Shown in pieces: positions 8,122-16,492 of a DNA stretch of 64,000 bases. How positions within the stretch are numbered: the first letter of the stretch is position 1; each line of letters begins with the position of its first letter. Under the pieces are notes generated by a model. The model did no database searches and had not been told where the DNA came from. It saw only the letters and a program-made list of their open reading frames with translations. The translations under genes were made by a program, and so were the position numbers. Origin of the DNA: VXPQ01 sp964608315 (GTDB lineage: Bacteria > Bacteroidota > Rhodothermia > Rhodothermales > VXPQ01); the NCBI GenBank assembly GCA_964608315.1, contig CAZSNF010000001.1:186001-250000 (forward strand), in the 5' to 3' direction.

Positions 8122-9222
8122 TCAGATCAGGATCAGGTCGTCGCGGTGAATGACGACGGGGCCGTAGGCGTACCCCAGCGTTTCGCGGATGCGGTCAGAT
8201 TGCAGTCCCCGGATGCGGGCCACGTCTTCGCTGCCGTAGCGCACGACGCCTCGGCCCAGGTTCGCGCGGTCGGCTGCCGTAATCTGCACCACATCGCCCC
8301 GCTCGAACGATCCGTCTACGCGAATGATTCCCGCCGGCAACAAACTGCCGCCTCCGTTGGCCAGCGCCGCGGCGGCGCCCCGGTCGATCGCCACAGCTCC
8401 CGATGCGCTCGCCCCGCCCAGTATCCATCGTTTACGGTTTTCTACCGGAATATCGAATGCCGGAAAGCGGGTGCCGATACGCTCCCCCGCCACGATCCGC
8501 CGGATCGCGTCCGGGACGTCCCCCGCCGCAATCACTACGTGGGCTCCGGCGCGGCGGGCCATATCCGCTGCGTCCAGTTTCGTTTTCATGCCGCCCACGC
8601 CCAGCCCGGACTTGCTTTCTCCGGCTGCGGCGTGCAAATCGTCGTCGATATCTTGCACCTCTGCAATGAGTTCGGCTTTCGGGTCGGTTCGGGGATCCGC
8701 TGTGAACAGGCCTGCCTGGTCGCTCAGCAGAATCAGCAAATCCGCCTCGGCAAGCAGTACGCACAAAGCGGACAGGTTGTCGTTGTCTCCTACGCGAATC
8801 TCGGCGGTGGTTACGGCGTCGTTCTCATTGATGACCGGAACGATTCGATGCGCGAGCAGCGCGCGCAACGTATCGCGGGCGTTCAGAAAGCGCCGGCGGT
8901 TCTCCACATCCGCCCGCGTAAGAAGCATTTGCCCGACATGGATATGGAACCGGGTGAAAAGTTGCTCCCAGATTTCCATGAGCCTGCTTTGCCCGACCGC
9001 CGCCAGCATTTGTTTTTCAGCCAGCGAATCCGGTTGCCGGGCCATGCGAAGCCGCTCGCTTCCTGCGGCGATGGCGCCCGAGGTGCATACGATCAGTTCG
9101 CATCCTTCCTCGTGGAGCGCGGCGCATTGCCGAACGATTTCGAGCATGCGGTCATGATCGAGCTTTCGGGTGCCCCCCGTAAGCACGCTTGTTCCTATTT
9201 TAACTACGATACGCCGCGTCAT
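8122..9222 (-). CDS. proB: Glutamate 5-kinase with PUA domain
   Basis: Phosphorylates glutamate to gamma-glutamyl phosphate, the first and feedback-controlled step of proline synthesis. The kinase domain opens RIVVKIGTSVLTGG and includes CTSGAIAAGSERL and INENDAVTT, then GVGGMKTKLDAADMARRAG. A C-terminal PUA domain covers about residues 275-366 and reads through IRVDGSFERGDVVQI. At 366 residues it matches two-domain bacterial ProB. It precedes proA on the minus strand, separated by 78 bp that include a solo repeat end, and tRNA-Leu lies just upstream. Confidence 0.95.
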   Translation of the reverse strand: MTRRIVVKIGTSVLTGGTRKLDHDRMLEIVRQCAALHEEGCELIVCTSGAIAAGSERLRMARQPDSLAEKQMLAAVGQSRLMEIWEQLFTRFHIHVGQMLLTRADVENRRRFLNARDTLRALLAHRIVPVINENDAVTTAEIRVGDNDNLSALCVLLAEADLLILLSDQAGLFTADPRTDPKAELIAEVQDIDDDLHAAAGESKSGLGVGGMKTKLDAADMARRAGAHVVIAAGDVPDAIRRIVAGERIGTRFPAFDIPVENRKRWILGGASASGAVAIDRGAAAALANGGGSLLPAGIIRVDGSFERGDVVQITAADRANLGRGVVRYGSEDVARIRGLQSDRIRETLGYAYGPVVIHRDDLILI

Positions 9223-9267
9223 GCGTACGCTGCGACTATGCGCAGACCAATGGATTTACGTGATTCG

Positions 9268-9352
9268 TACCGGGAGCGGGATTCGAACCCGCACGGAGCA
9301 TCTGCTCCAACGGATTTTAAGTCCGTTGCGTCTACCGTTCCGCCATCCCGGC
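9268..9352 (-). tRNA. tRNA-Leu (anticodon UAA)
   Basis: The 85-nt minus-strand sequence opens GCCGGGATGGCGGAA and closes with TCCCGGT plus the discriminator A. The acceptor arms GCCGGGA/TCCCGGT pair fully, with one G-U. The anticodon stem ACGGA/TCCGT encloses loop CTTAAAA, giving anticodon UAA. A long variable arm GGAGCAGATGCTCC and the T arm GCGGGTTCGAATCCCGC identify a class II leucine tRNA. CCA is not encoded; the genomic sequence after A73 is CGA. Confidence 0.97.
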
Positions 9353-9356
9353 TCAT

Positions 9357-9399
9357 AGGAATATTCTGGTCAAGTCCGATTTAATCAAAGTATCCTTAA
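9357..9399. repeat. Short two-ended repeat downstream of the exchanger promoter side of tRNA-Leu
   Basis: AGGAATATTCTGGTCAA at the left is a diverged terminus. TTTAATCAAAGTATCCTTAA at the right is close to the consensus. They are separated by only a few bases and can pair as an imperfect hairpin. It is the same architecture as the 6709-6751 unit. It lies just upstream of tRNA-Leu (minus) and 55 bp upstream of the exchanger gene (plus). Confidence 0.6.
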
Positions 9400-9454
9400 A
9401 TTACGGAAAAAATCCGGCACGCTATGCGCCCGGAAGGTCGTCTCTTCGCTTCGC

Positions 9455-10411
9455 ATGTCTATTTCGTTTTTTCTTTTTGCGCTGGGGCTTGTCCTGGTTT
9501 ATTTCGGAGCCGAATGGTTGCTGAAGGGCGCCGCGGGGTTGGTGCGCCAGTACAGCGTACATCCGCTCGTGGTTGGCGGGACCGTGGTGGCGTTCGGCAC
9601 CTCCATGCCCGAATTCGTATTCAACCTGTTTGCGGCCGTTTCCCGGGAAGACGGTCTGGCGCTGGGGAATATAACCGGTTCGAATATTTGCAACATGGCT
9701 CTGGTGCTGGGGGCAAGCGGGCTCGTGCTGCCGCTCGTCGCGGTGCGTGAAGTGCTTACGAAGGGCTATCCGGCCATGATGCTTGTGCTGGTCGTTTTTT
9801 ATCTGGCGGCGCTGGACGGAACGATCGGGCGGATCGACGGCGCCGCGCTGGCGGGCCTGCTGGTCGTTTTCATCGCGCTGATCGCGCGGAAAGGAGGGTA
9901 CGGCGTCGGCGCGCATGCATCGGAGGCGGCGCTTGCGGACGCCGCTGCTTCGCGGGAATCCGCGGGCCGAAAATGGCTGTTCCTTATTGCGGGCGTCCTG
10001 ACCCTTTCGCTTGGCTCCTGGACCATGGTGGAGTCTGCCGTGCATATCGCCGCCCTGCTTCGCGTTTCTCCCGCCATCGTCGGGTTGACGGTCGTTGCGT
10101 TCGGCACCAGTTTGCCGGAACTGGCCACGTCTGTGGTGGGCGCGCTAAAGGGGCAGGCCGAACTTTCCATAGGCAATGTGCTGGGCAGCAACATTCTGAA
10201 CGTATTGTTCGTGGTGGGACCGATTTCCCTGTTCCACCCCTTGCAGGTGGAAGCAAACCTGCTGACGGCGCATTTTCCGATCATGCTTGCGTTCGGCGCT
10301 GCGCTATGGCCTGTTTTCTGGTTCCGGCGGAGGGTCGGGCGCCGGGAAGGGGCGTTGCTTCTGGGCGGCTTTTTCGTCTGGCTTGGCTGGTTGATCATGC
10401 CCTATCTTTAA
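9455..10411 (+). CDS. Calcium/sodium antiporter, CaCA family (YrbG-like)
   Basis: An inner-membrane cation exchanger that would extrude Ca2+ in exchange for Na+ or another cation. The two alpha repeats that form the ion site are clear: GTSMPEFVFNLFAAV followed by LGNITGSNICNM near residue 50, and GTSLPELATSVVGAL followed by IGNVLGSNILNV near residue 213. The repeats are in inverted topology, with about ten hydrophobic helices over 318 residues. A short hydrophilic loop near residue 150 separates the halves. Ion specificity cannot be read from sequence. Its TAA stop (10409-10411) is embedded in a repeat terminus, and the vWA gene starts 19 bp on. Confidence 0.9.
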   Translation: MSISFFLFALGLVLVYFGAEWLLKGAAGLVRQYSVHPLVVGGTVVAFGTSMPEFVFNLFAAVSREDGLALGNITGSNICNMALVLGASGLVLPLVAVREVLTKGYPAMMLVLVVFYLAALDGTIGRIDGAALAGLLVVFIALIARKGGYGVGAHASEAALADAAASRESAGRKWLFLIAGVLTLSLGSWTMVESAVHIAALLRVSPAIVGLTVVAFGTSLPELATSVVGALKGQAELSIGNVLGSNILNVLFVVGPISLFHPLQVEANLLTAHFPIMLAFGAALWPVFWFRRRVGRREGALLLGGFFVWLGWLIMPYL

Positions 10412-10421
10412 GGATACTCCT
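10408..10421. repeat. Solo repeat terminus over the exchanger stop codon
   Basis: TTTAAGGATACTCC follows the consensus terminus for its first dozen bases and includes the exchanger's TAA stop. No second end is seen before the next gene at 10431. Confidence 0.5.
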
Positions 10422-10430
10422 CTGCGCCCC

Positions 10431-12596
10431 ATGTCTTTTTCCCTCGGCATGAATCCATGGCTGTTTGCGGCGTCCCTGCTTGCAGCGGGCGCGGCCGCCG
10501 TATGGTTCTATCGCCGCACGACCCCCGCGCTGTCGCCCGGCATGCGGGTTGCGCTTGGCGCGCTGCGGTTCGGGGCGCTCTTTATTATTCTGCTCCTCCT
10601 GCTTGATCCCGTGCTGCGTCGCGCACTGCAGGACGAAAAGGAACCCGTGGTCGCCGTGCTTCTGGACGACAGCGCCAGTTTGCGCCTTGCGTCCGCCTCG
10701 GATACGTCTCTTGCCGGAGCGCAAGCACGCGTTCGGGACCTGCTCCGGCATGCGCCGTCCGCGGCGCAGGGAGCAGAGGTGCGGTACGTTCGTTTCGGGG
10801 CGGACATCGAGACGGCTTCTTTTGCTCGTTTCGATCCGGATTCGCTTGGACTGACGGCTTTTCGAACCAATATTGCGCAGGCGCTGGTTTCTGCCGAGGA
10901 GCGCTGGCGGGACGATAATTTGCGCGCCGTATTGCTGGTGTCCGACGGCCGGTACAATACGGGCCGCAATCCGTTGTACGTGTCCGAACGCTATCCGGCG
11001 CCGGTGTTTACGGCGATTGCGGGCGATACCTTGCGGCGGCAGGATGTTCGGATACAGCGAGTGCTCACCAATGAAGTAGCCTATGCGGGCGCCGAGCTTC
11101 CTGTCGAGGTGGGTATTCGGGCGGAGGGCCTGGGCGGTCGCCGGGTTACCGTATCGCTTGCCGAAAACGGACAAACCGTAGCTTCCCGCGCCCTCGAAAT
11201 TCCGCCGGGCAATACGGAAATCGTCGCCGAGTTGTTCGTAACGCCCGAATCGGAAGGGTTGCGGCGCTACGCAGTGGCCGTGACGGAACTGCCCGAAGAA
11301 GTCACGCACCAGAATAACCGGGAATCGCTGACCGTGCGCATACTTTCGTCCAAACGCCGCATCCTGTTCGTAGCCGCCGCGCCTGGCCCGGACGCAGCGG
11401 CCATCCGAAGGCTCCTTTCGCGAAACGAAGCCTTCGAAGTGACCACGTTCGTGCAAAAAAGCGAAGGCGTTTTCTACGAGGGTGCGTTTCCGGCTTCGCT
11501 TGCGGACTTCGACGCCATAGCGCTGATCGGATATCCCGGGCGAGTCGCCGACGAAACGATCGTCCAGCGCATCGACGAGGCCGCCCGCGAAGGGGTCCCC
11601 CTGCTGTTTCTGCTGGCGTCGGGCGGCTCCATTGCCCGTTTGAGCTTGTTGTCCGACGAGGCTCTTCCTGTCCAGGCTGTCCGGGTTCGGGAGGATTTTA
11701 CAGAAGCCACGCTCCGCACTACGCCGTCGGGGAATCGCCATCCGATCCTGCATATTCCCGGCGCCGATCCGGATGCATGGCGCGCCCTGCCCCCTCTGGA
11801 ATACAGCCGAACCCAGTGGGCGCCTGCTCCCGATGCGCAGGTATTGGCCACGGCGTCCGTGCGCGGCGTGGATCTGCCGGAGCCGTTGCTGGTCGTTCGC
11901 CGCCGCACGCGACATCGCAGCGCCGCCTTGCTGGGCGCAGGTACGTGGCGATGGCAGAACCTGCCAGAGGATCTGGCTGCGTACGAATCCTTGTCTGAAA
12001 CCTTCTTTGCGAATATCATTCAGTGGCTTACGGCGCTGGAAGATGATCGTCCCGTGCGCATACAACCGGTTCGGGACGTTTTCGGGGGCGGAGAAGCGGT
12101 GCAATTTTCTGGTCAGGCGTACGACGAAAGTTTCAATCCCGCGCTGGACGCCTCCATAGAGATCAAACTGGTCTCGCCCGATGGCGCGGAGTTTCCTTAT
12201 CTTATGCGCGGGATCGGGAACGGGCGCTATGCGCTGGACGCCGGACCGTTGCCGGAAGGGACGTACGCCTGGACAGCCACAGCCTATCGGGGAGAGGACA
12301 TTCTGGGGTCCGACCAGGGCGCATTTGCGGTGGGTTCCTTGACGCTGGAATACCGGGAACCGGGCGCGGACGCCGCCTTGATGCGCCAGATCGCACAGCG
12401 TTCGGGCGGCGTGACGCTGGATCCGAACCGCCCGGAGGCGTTCAGGGAGGCCCTGTCCGCCTCGCTGGAAGGCGCCGTCGATACGGTATCCCGAACGACA
12501 GAGGAAGATTTGCGTACGCATTTTTCTTTTTTGTTGCTGGTTGTCGCGCTGCTCGCCACGGAATGGTTTTTCCGCAAACGCAGCGGAATGGTTTGA
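10431..12596 (+). CDS. Membrane-anchored von Willebrand factor A domain protein
   Basis: Function unknown. The 721-residue protein starts with two hydrophobic helices (about residues 8-25 and 42-60). A vWA-like domain follows, with a metal-binding DxSxS pattern in LLDDSASLRL near residue 80, a Thr in FRTNIAQAL and an Asp in LLVSDGRYNTG. After Ig-like stretches comes a class I glutamine amidotransferase-like region beginning KRRILFVAAAPGPDAAAIRRL near residue 305. A final helix at FLLLVVALLATEWFF anchors the C-terminus. This layout occurs in Bacteroidota and Planctomycetes membrane proteins near BatA/BatB-type operons, but no MoxR or Bat gene is adjacent here. The start could also be the Met seven codons on. 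Confidence 0.75.
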   Translation: MSFSLGMNPWLFAASLLAAGAAAVWFYRRTTPALSPGMRVALGALRFGALFIILLLLLDPVLRRALQDEKEPVVAVLLDDSASLRLASASDTSLAGAQARVRDLLRHAPSAAQGAEVRYVRFGADIETASFARFDPDSLGLTAFRTNIAQALVSAEERWRDDNLRAVLLVSDGRYNTGRNPLYVSERYPAPVFTAIAGDTLRRQDVRIQRVLTNEVAYAGAELPVEVGIRAEGLGGRRVTVSLAENGQTVASRALEIPPGNTEIVAELFVTPESEGLRRYAVAVTELPEEVTHQNNRESLTVRILSSKRRILFVAAAPGPDAAAIRRLLSRNEAFEVTTFVQKSEGVFYEGAFPASLADFDAIALIGYPGRVADETIVQRIDEAAREGVPLLFLLASGGSIARLSLLSDEALPVQAVRVREDFTEATLRTTPSGNRHPILHIPGADPDAWRALPPLEYSRTQWAPAPDAQVLATASVRGVDLPEPLLVVRRRTRHRSAALLGAGTWRWQNLPEDLAAYESLSETFFANIIQWLTALEDDRPVRIQPVRDVFGGGEAVQFSGQAYDESFNPALDASIEIKLVSPDGAEFPYLMRGIGNGRYALDAGPLPEGTYAWTATAYRGEDILGSDQGAFAVGSLTLEYREPGADAALMRQIAQRSGGVTLDPNRPEAFREALSASLEGAVDTVSRTTEEDLRTHFSFLLLVVALLATEWFFRKRSGMV

Positions 12597-12601
12597 AACC
12601 G

Positions 12602-13831
12602 ATGCGCGTCATAACGGATATTCCTGTCCTGAACGGGTCTGCCGGGGGGCCGGGAAGCGCGGCGCTCCCGGAGGAATTCGCGGCGTTGCTGCGGGATGTG
12701 CGGCGATGCATTCATCGCTACCCCGAACCGGGTTTCGAGGAGCATCGCACCAGCGCCCTGGTGCGCGACGTACTGGAACGGCACGGGCTGGTCGTTACGG
12801 GACCGCTTGCCGCCACTGGCCTCTACGCGGATATTCAGGGGGAGGAAGACGGCCCGACCATTGCATACCGGGCGGATATGGACGCCTTGCCCATCCAGGA
12901 CGCCAAGTCCGCGGAGTATGCTTCGGAGCGTCCGGGGTTCGCCCATCTTTGCGGACACGATGCGCATACGGCGGTCGGAATCGGCGTGGCGCTTATTCTG
13001 CATCGCAATCGGGCGCGGCTTTCGGGTACGGTGCGCGTACTGTTCCAGCCGGACGAGGAAGGCGCTCCCGGGGGCGCGGTGGATATGATCCGGGACGGCG
13101 TGCTCGATGGGGCGCAGAGCATCTACGCCATACATGTGGACCCCACGTTGCCCGTGGGCGCGTACGGCGTACAGGAAGGCGCAATTACGTCGTCCACGGA
13201 CCGTTTTCGCATCGCGGTCAAAGCGCCGGGAACCGGACATTCGGCGCGGCCCCACGAATCTGTGGACACTGTTTGGGTCGCCAGCCAGATTGTCCAGGCG
13301 CTTTATCAACTCACGGGGCGTTTTTCGGATGCGCGCAAGTCGTCCGTGCTGACCATTTGCCGGTTCCATGCAGGGGGTGCGTACAATGTGATTCCGGACC
13401 AAGCGGAATTCGGAGGTACGATTCGCACCACAGATCCCGAAGAACGCGCGACCATCCGGCGCCGGATCGAGCATGTGGCCCGGGAACTGTCCCTACTGCA
13501 CGGAGCCGAGGCGGACGTCGACCTGCTGGCCGGCGCGCCTGCCGTACGCAACGACGCCCGCCTCGCTCGCCTCGCCGCTTCGGTTATCCAGTCTCTCTGC
13601 GGAGACGAAGCGGTTTTGCCGATTCCTCTCCCCAGCATGGGTTCGGAGGATTTCGGGCACTACCTCGAAAAAGTACCGGGTTTGCTGGTTCGGGCGGGCA
13701 CTTGCTCTGGCCCGGAAACGGCTTGGCCGCTCCATAACGCCCGCTTCGACATCGACGAAAGCGCCTTGGCGCCTGCCGCCGCGCTCATGGCCCATATGCT
13801 TTGCGCGCACCTGAATCAGGGCAGCGGCTGA
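12602..13831 (+). CDS. M20 family amidohydrolase (hippurate hydrolase / IAA-amino acid hydrolase type)
   Basis: A di-metal amidohydrolase acting on N-acylated amino acids or related amides. Motifs of the M20D branch are in order: RRCIHRYPEPGFEEHRT, IAYRADMDALPI, AHLCGHDAHTAVGIG with the metal Cys/His pair, VLFQPDEEGAPGGA with the catalytic Glu, and PSMGSEDFGHYLEKVPG with the C-terminal metal His. It has 409 residues, the normal size. The open frame begins earlier at 12563, but the ATG at 12602 lies 5 bp after the vWA stop and gives a family-like N-terminus. The true substrate is unknown. Its TGA stop (13829-13831) merges into a repeat terminus. Confidence 0.85.
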   Translation: MRVITDIPVLNGSAGGPGSAALPEEFAALLRDVRRCIHRYPEPGFEEHRTSALVRDVLERHGLVVTGPLAATGLYADIQGEEDGPTIAYRADMDALPIQDAKSAEYASERPGFAHLCGHDAHTAVGIGVALILHRNRARLSGTVRVLFQPDEEGAPGGAVDMIRDGVLDGAQSIYAIHVDPTLPVGAYGVQEGAITSSTDRFRIAVKAPGTGHSARPHESVDTVWVASQIVQALYQLTGRFSDARKSSVLTICRFHAGGAYNVIPDQAEFGGTIRTTDPEERATIRRRIEHVARELSLLHGAEADVDLLAGAPAVRNDARLARLAASVIQSLCGDEAVLPIPLPSMGSEDFGHYLEKVPGLLVRAGTCSGPETAWPLHNARFDIDESALAPAAALMAHMLCAHLNQGSG

Positions 13832-14138
13832 GTATCCTTTCTGCAACGGCGGGAAGGTCATGGGGCCGCAGGGTGTGATCCAGACAATCTGGAACGTAAT
13901 ACTGTTGTTGCTCAGGGAGCGCCAGTACAGTGAGGGAAGGCCCTCTTTCCCTGAGGAAGCGATGTGGCTTGCTATGCATCGCTCGCAGGACAAGACGGCA
14001 TGCGGTCTTGACGCCTCGTACGTCCGCCATGCCCTGAATCCAGAGCGTTTATCGCTGATTTCAACGACGCAGTCATAACGTCCTGTGCGTGTGAACGTGA
14101 AGCGCTGATCGAAGTAGAATTAATCAGAGTATCCTTAT
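13829..14138. repeat. Hybrid repeat element: family A left module (reverse) joined to a hairpin-rich middle
   Basis: This 310-bp unit fills most of the gene-free stretch 13832-14289. On the minus strand, from 14138 downward, it reads as the family A left end: the terminus, then a leader with CGATCAGCGCTTC, then an ATG followed by MTASLKSA in translation. After about 90 bp the similarity stops. The rest holds several hairpins instead, such as CAAGACGGCATGCGGTCTTG (13990-14009) and GCGATG/CATCGC arms near 13960-13983. The low-coordinate edge is TGAGTATCCTTT, overlapping the M20 stop. A 72-codon plus-strand frame at 13860 shows no recognisable family and is not called. Confidence 0.6.
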
Positions 14139-14289
14139 AATTGATCATTCTGGATAGTTTTCTGGATAAGCCCCGACGGAAACGAGTGGCGAGCAAGGGT
14201 AGACGGGCGATCCCGAAAAATTTTTCCCGGGAGGTTATATTTCCCGCCGCGCGGTGTCTTAATGGGACCATTGCATTTTTTCCGTTCCC

Positions 14290-16020
14290 ATGCGCGTCCC
14301 TTGCTTCGTTGTTGCGTTCCTCTTGCTGGCGGCAGGCCTGTGCCCGCCGCCCGCCTTCTCCCAGTCCTGGCGCGGCGCGCCCGGCGAGCGTCGGGCGACG
14401 GACGCTTCAAGGTCTTCGCGGCCCGGAAAGGTCGCCGTCGGAGATATTGTAATTAATGAGGCGTACCCTCGCCCCCTTGCTTCGGGATCGGAGTTCATTG
14501 AGTTGTTCAATCGGAGCGAAGCCACATTCGATCTTCAGGACTTGACGATCCGGGATGCGTCGTCCGCGCCGATTCGACTCGCCGAAGCGTCGGCGCCGTT
14601 TCCCCCCGGAGCCTACAGGGTGATCGTGGCGGACGGCATGGCTTTTTCCAATCGTTTCGGCGGGGTTCCGTATGTGGAGTCAGGGCGCTGGGCCTCCCTG
14701 AATAACGGAGGCGACGCCATCGTGCTCGAATCCGGCGACATGGCCATCGATTCGCTTTTTTATCCCGGAAGCGCGGTGGAAGAGGGGCGGTCTCTCGAAC
14801 GCATCGACCCGGCGGCTCCGTCGGATTCGTACAACTTTGCGCTGTCCCTGGATGCGCTTGGCGCAACGCCGGGCGCCCAAAACAGCCGATACGCTCCCGA
14901 CCTAACCGCGCCGTCGCTGGTTTTCGTCAAAGCGGTCGGCGATAGCGAGCTGGACCTGTATTTCAGCGAACCGGTTCGAACCGAAGCCATTCGGCCTTCC
15001 TCTATTCGGCTGGAAACCCTTGCGGCAGAGCAAGCGCAGGCGCTTGGCCCGGATGCGTTGCGGGCATGGTTTCCAGGTTCGGTAACGGGCGGAGTCGTGC
15101 GGATCGACGCCGTATCCGATTTGCGGGGAAATACTTCAGAAGCATTGGCGTCGCCGATATACTATCGTCCCGCAGCGCAGGACCTTGTGGTGAACGAAAT
15201 CCTGTACGAACCGCTTGCCGATGCGTACGACGGCCTGCCGAACCAGACGGAATTCATCGAATTGGCCAACCGATCCAGGCGCCGGATATATATCGACGGC
15301 CTCTACCGGACACGCGATCCGGACGAATCCGGGGACGCCGACACCGTCCGCACCGAAGATCGGTTCGTGGGAGTGGAGCCCGATGGATATGCGCTGTTAG
15401 CCGCCGCGCCCATGGAGCATCAAAGCGCTCCCGTGGCGACAGGCAAGGGGCTTAGCCTGCGGAACGACGGGGATCGCATTCGGATACACGGAGAAGACGG
15501 CGAAATGCTGGACGACATACGGTACGACCCTTCGTGGCATCATCCGGACGTGCTGGAAACCCGAGGCGTTACGCTGGAGCGAATTGACCTGGACGCATAC
15601 GGGAACGATGCGCAAAACTGGACCAGTTCAGCGGCGCCAGAAGGCGGAACGCCCGGTCGGCCCAATTCAGTGCGCATCGCCACCGCCCCTTCCCCGACCG
15701 GACAGGGCATGCAGATATCTCCGAATCCGTTTTCTCCCGATCAGGACGGCGTGGACGATATCGCGCGCATACGATGCGTTTTTTCTTCCGGCGTTTCGAG
15801 AGTCCGCGCGCTGGTGTTCGACCTGGCCGGGAACGAGGTGCGGGAACTGGTCGCATCCCGCCTTGTTGCGGATTCGGTCGATTTGTTCTGGGACGGGCGG
15901 GACCATGCGGATCGGCGCCTGCAAACCGGCATATACATTGTTTTCATAGAGGCATGGGACGCCCGGAACAAGGTTATGGAGGCGTTCAAGGCCCCGGTGG
16001 CGCTTGCCCGCCGCTATTGA
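14290..16020 (+). CDS. Secreted lamin-tail-domain protein with FlgD-like C-terminus
   Basis: Exported protein of unknown role. A signal peptide is evident (VPCFVVAFLLLAAGLCPPPA, then FSQS). Two lamin-tail domains can be recognised by IVINEAYPRPLASGSEFIEL near residue 54 and LVVNEILYEPLADAYDG near residue 300, each followed by a beta-sandwich pattern with LNNGGDAIVL or LRNDGDRIRI. The last 90 residues begin ISPNPFSPDQDGVDD and continue as a FlgD/FN3-like Ig fold. That module is common at the end of surface proteins in Bacteroidota and relatives. A 9-bp perfect hairpin follows the stop. It probably sits in the periplasm or at the cell surface; the ligand is unknown. Confidence 0.8.
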   Translation: MRVPCFVVAFLLLAAGLCPPPAFSQSWRGAPGERRATDASRSSRPGKVAVGDIVINEAYPRPLASGSEFIELFNRSEATFDLQDLTIRDASSAPIRLAEASAPFPPGAYRVIVADGMAFSNRFGGVPYVESGRWASLNNGGDAIVLESGDMAIDSLFYPGSAVEEGRSLERIDPAAPSDSYNFALSLDALGATPGAQNSRYAPDLTAPSLVFVKAVGDSELDLYFSEPVRTEAIRPSSIRLETLAAEQAQALGPDALRAWFPGSVTGGVVRIDAVSDLRGNTSEALASPIYYRPAAQDLVVNEILYEPLADAYDGLPNQTEFIELANRSRRRIYIDGLYRTRDPDESGDADTVRTEDRFVGVEPDGYALLAAAPMEHQSAPVATGKGLSLRNDGDRIRIHGEDGEMLDDIRYDPSWHHPDVLETRGVTLERIDLDAYGNDAQNWTSSAAPEGGTPGRPNSVRIATAPSPTGQGMQISPNPFSPDQDGVDDIARIRCVFSSGVSRVRALVFDLAGNEVRELVASRLVADSVDLFWDGRDHADRRLQTGIYIVFIEAWDARNKVMEAFKAPVALARRY

Positions 16021-16026
16021 CGCTGA

Positions 16027-16050
16027 GCCTGCGGAACCGTGTCCGCAGGC
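16027..16050 (+). terminator. Hairpin after the lamin-tail gene
   Basis: GCCTGCGGA-accgtg-TCCGCAGGC is a perfect 9-bp GC-rich stem with a 6-nt loop, starting 7 bp after the lamin-tail gene's stop. There is no T run, so rho-independent termination is only suggested by position. Confidence 0.5.
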
Positions 16051-16107
16051 CGTCGTTCACTTTGCAGCCCCCTTCCTTCAGCAGGTTACGTAAAACACTT
16101 TCGGACC

Positions 16108-16476
16108 ATGCCCGCCGACGAGATTGCCGTTCAAACCGGGACGCAGCCTGCGCCCATTGCGCTCAGCGACCGCGCCGCGAGGGAAATTCGCAAGATCATG
16201 TCCACCCGGGACATTCCCGAAGGGTTCAACCTTCGCGTAGGCGTCCGGGGAGGCGGTTGTTCGGGCATGAGCTACATCCTTGGATTCGACAAAATGCGCG
16301 AACACGATACGACGTTCGACGTAGACGGCGTAACTGTATACATGGATAAACGCCACGGATTGTATCTTATGGGCGTTACGGTGGATTACCATGACGGCCT
16401 GAATGCGCGCGGGTTCACCTTCGAGAACCCGAATGCGACGCAAACGTGCGGGTGCGGGTCCAGCTTTGCTGCATAG
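16108..16476 (+). CDS. Iron-sulfur cluster assembly accessory protein (IscA/SufA/ErpA type)
   Basis: An A-type carrier that holds or passes on Fe-S clusters. The three family cysteines are present: one in VGVRGGGCSGMSYIL and two in the C-terminal TCGCGSS. The 122-residue length is normal. The frame opens earlier at a GTG (16039), but the ATG at 16108 gives a typical N-terminus MPADEIAVQ and removes an unlikely basic leader. No suf or isc operon gene is next to it; clpC follows 16 bp downstream and may be cotranscribed. Confidence 0.88.
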   Translation: MPADEIAVQTGTQPAPIALSDRAAREIRKIMSTRDIPEGFNLRVGVRGGGCSGMSYILGFDKMREHDTTFDVDGVTVYMDKRHGLYLMGVTVDYHDGLNARGFTFENPNATQTCGCGSSFAA

Positions 16477-16492
16477 CTTCGTTATTTATCCT

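Noticed and set aside
13860..14078. Plus-strand 72-codon frame in the gap after the M20 gene
   Set aside because: It lies within the hybrid repeat, the reverse strand is equally open, and no recognisable family text is seen.
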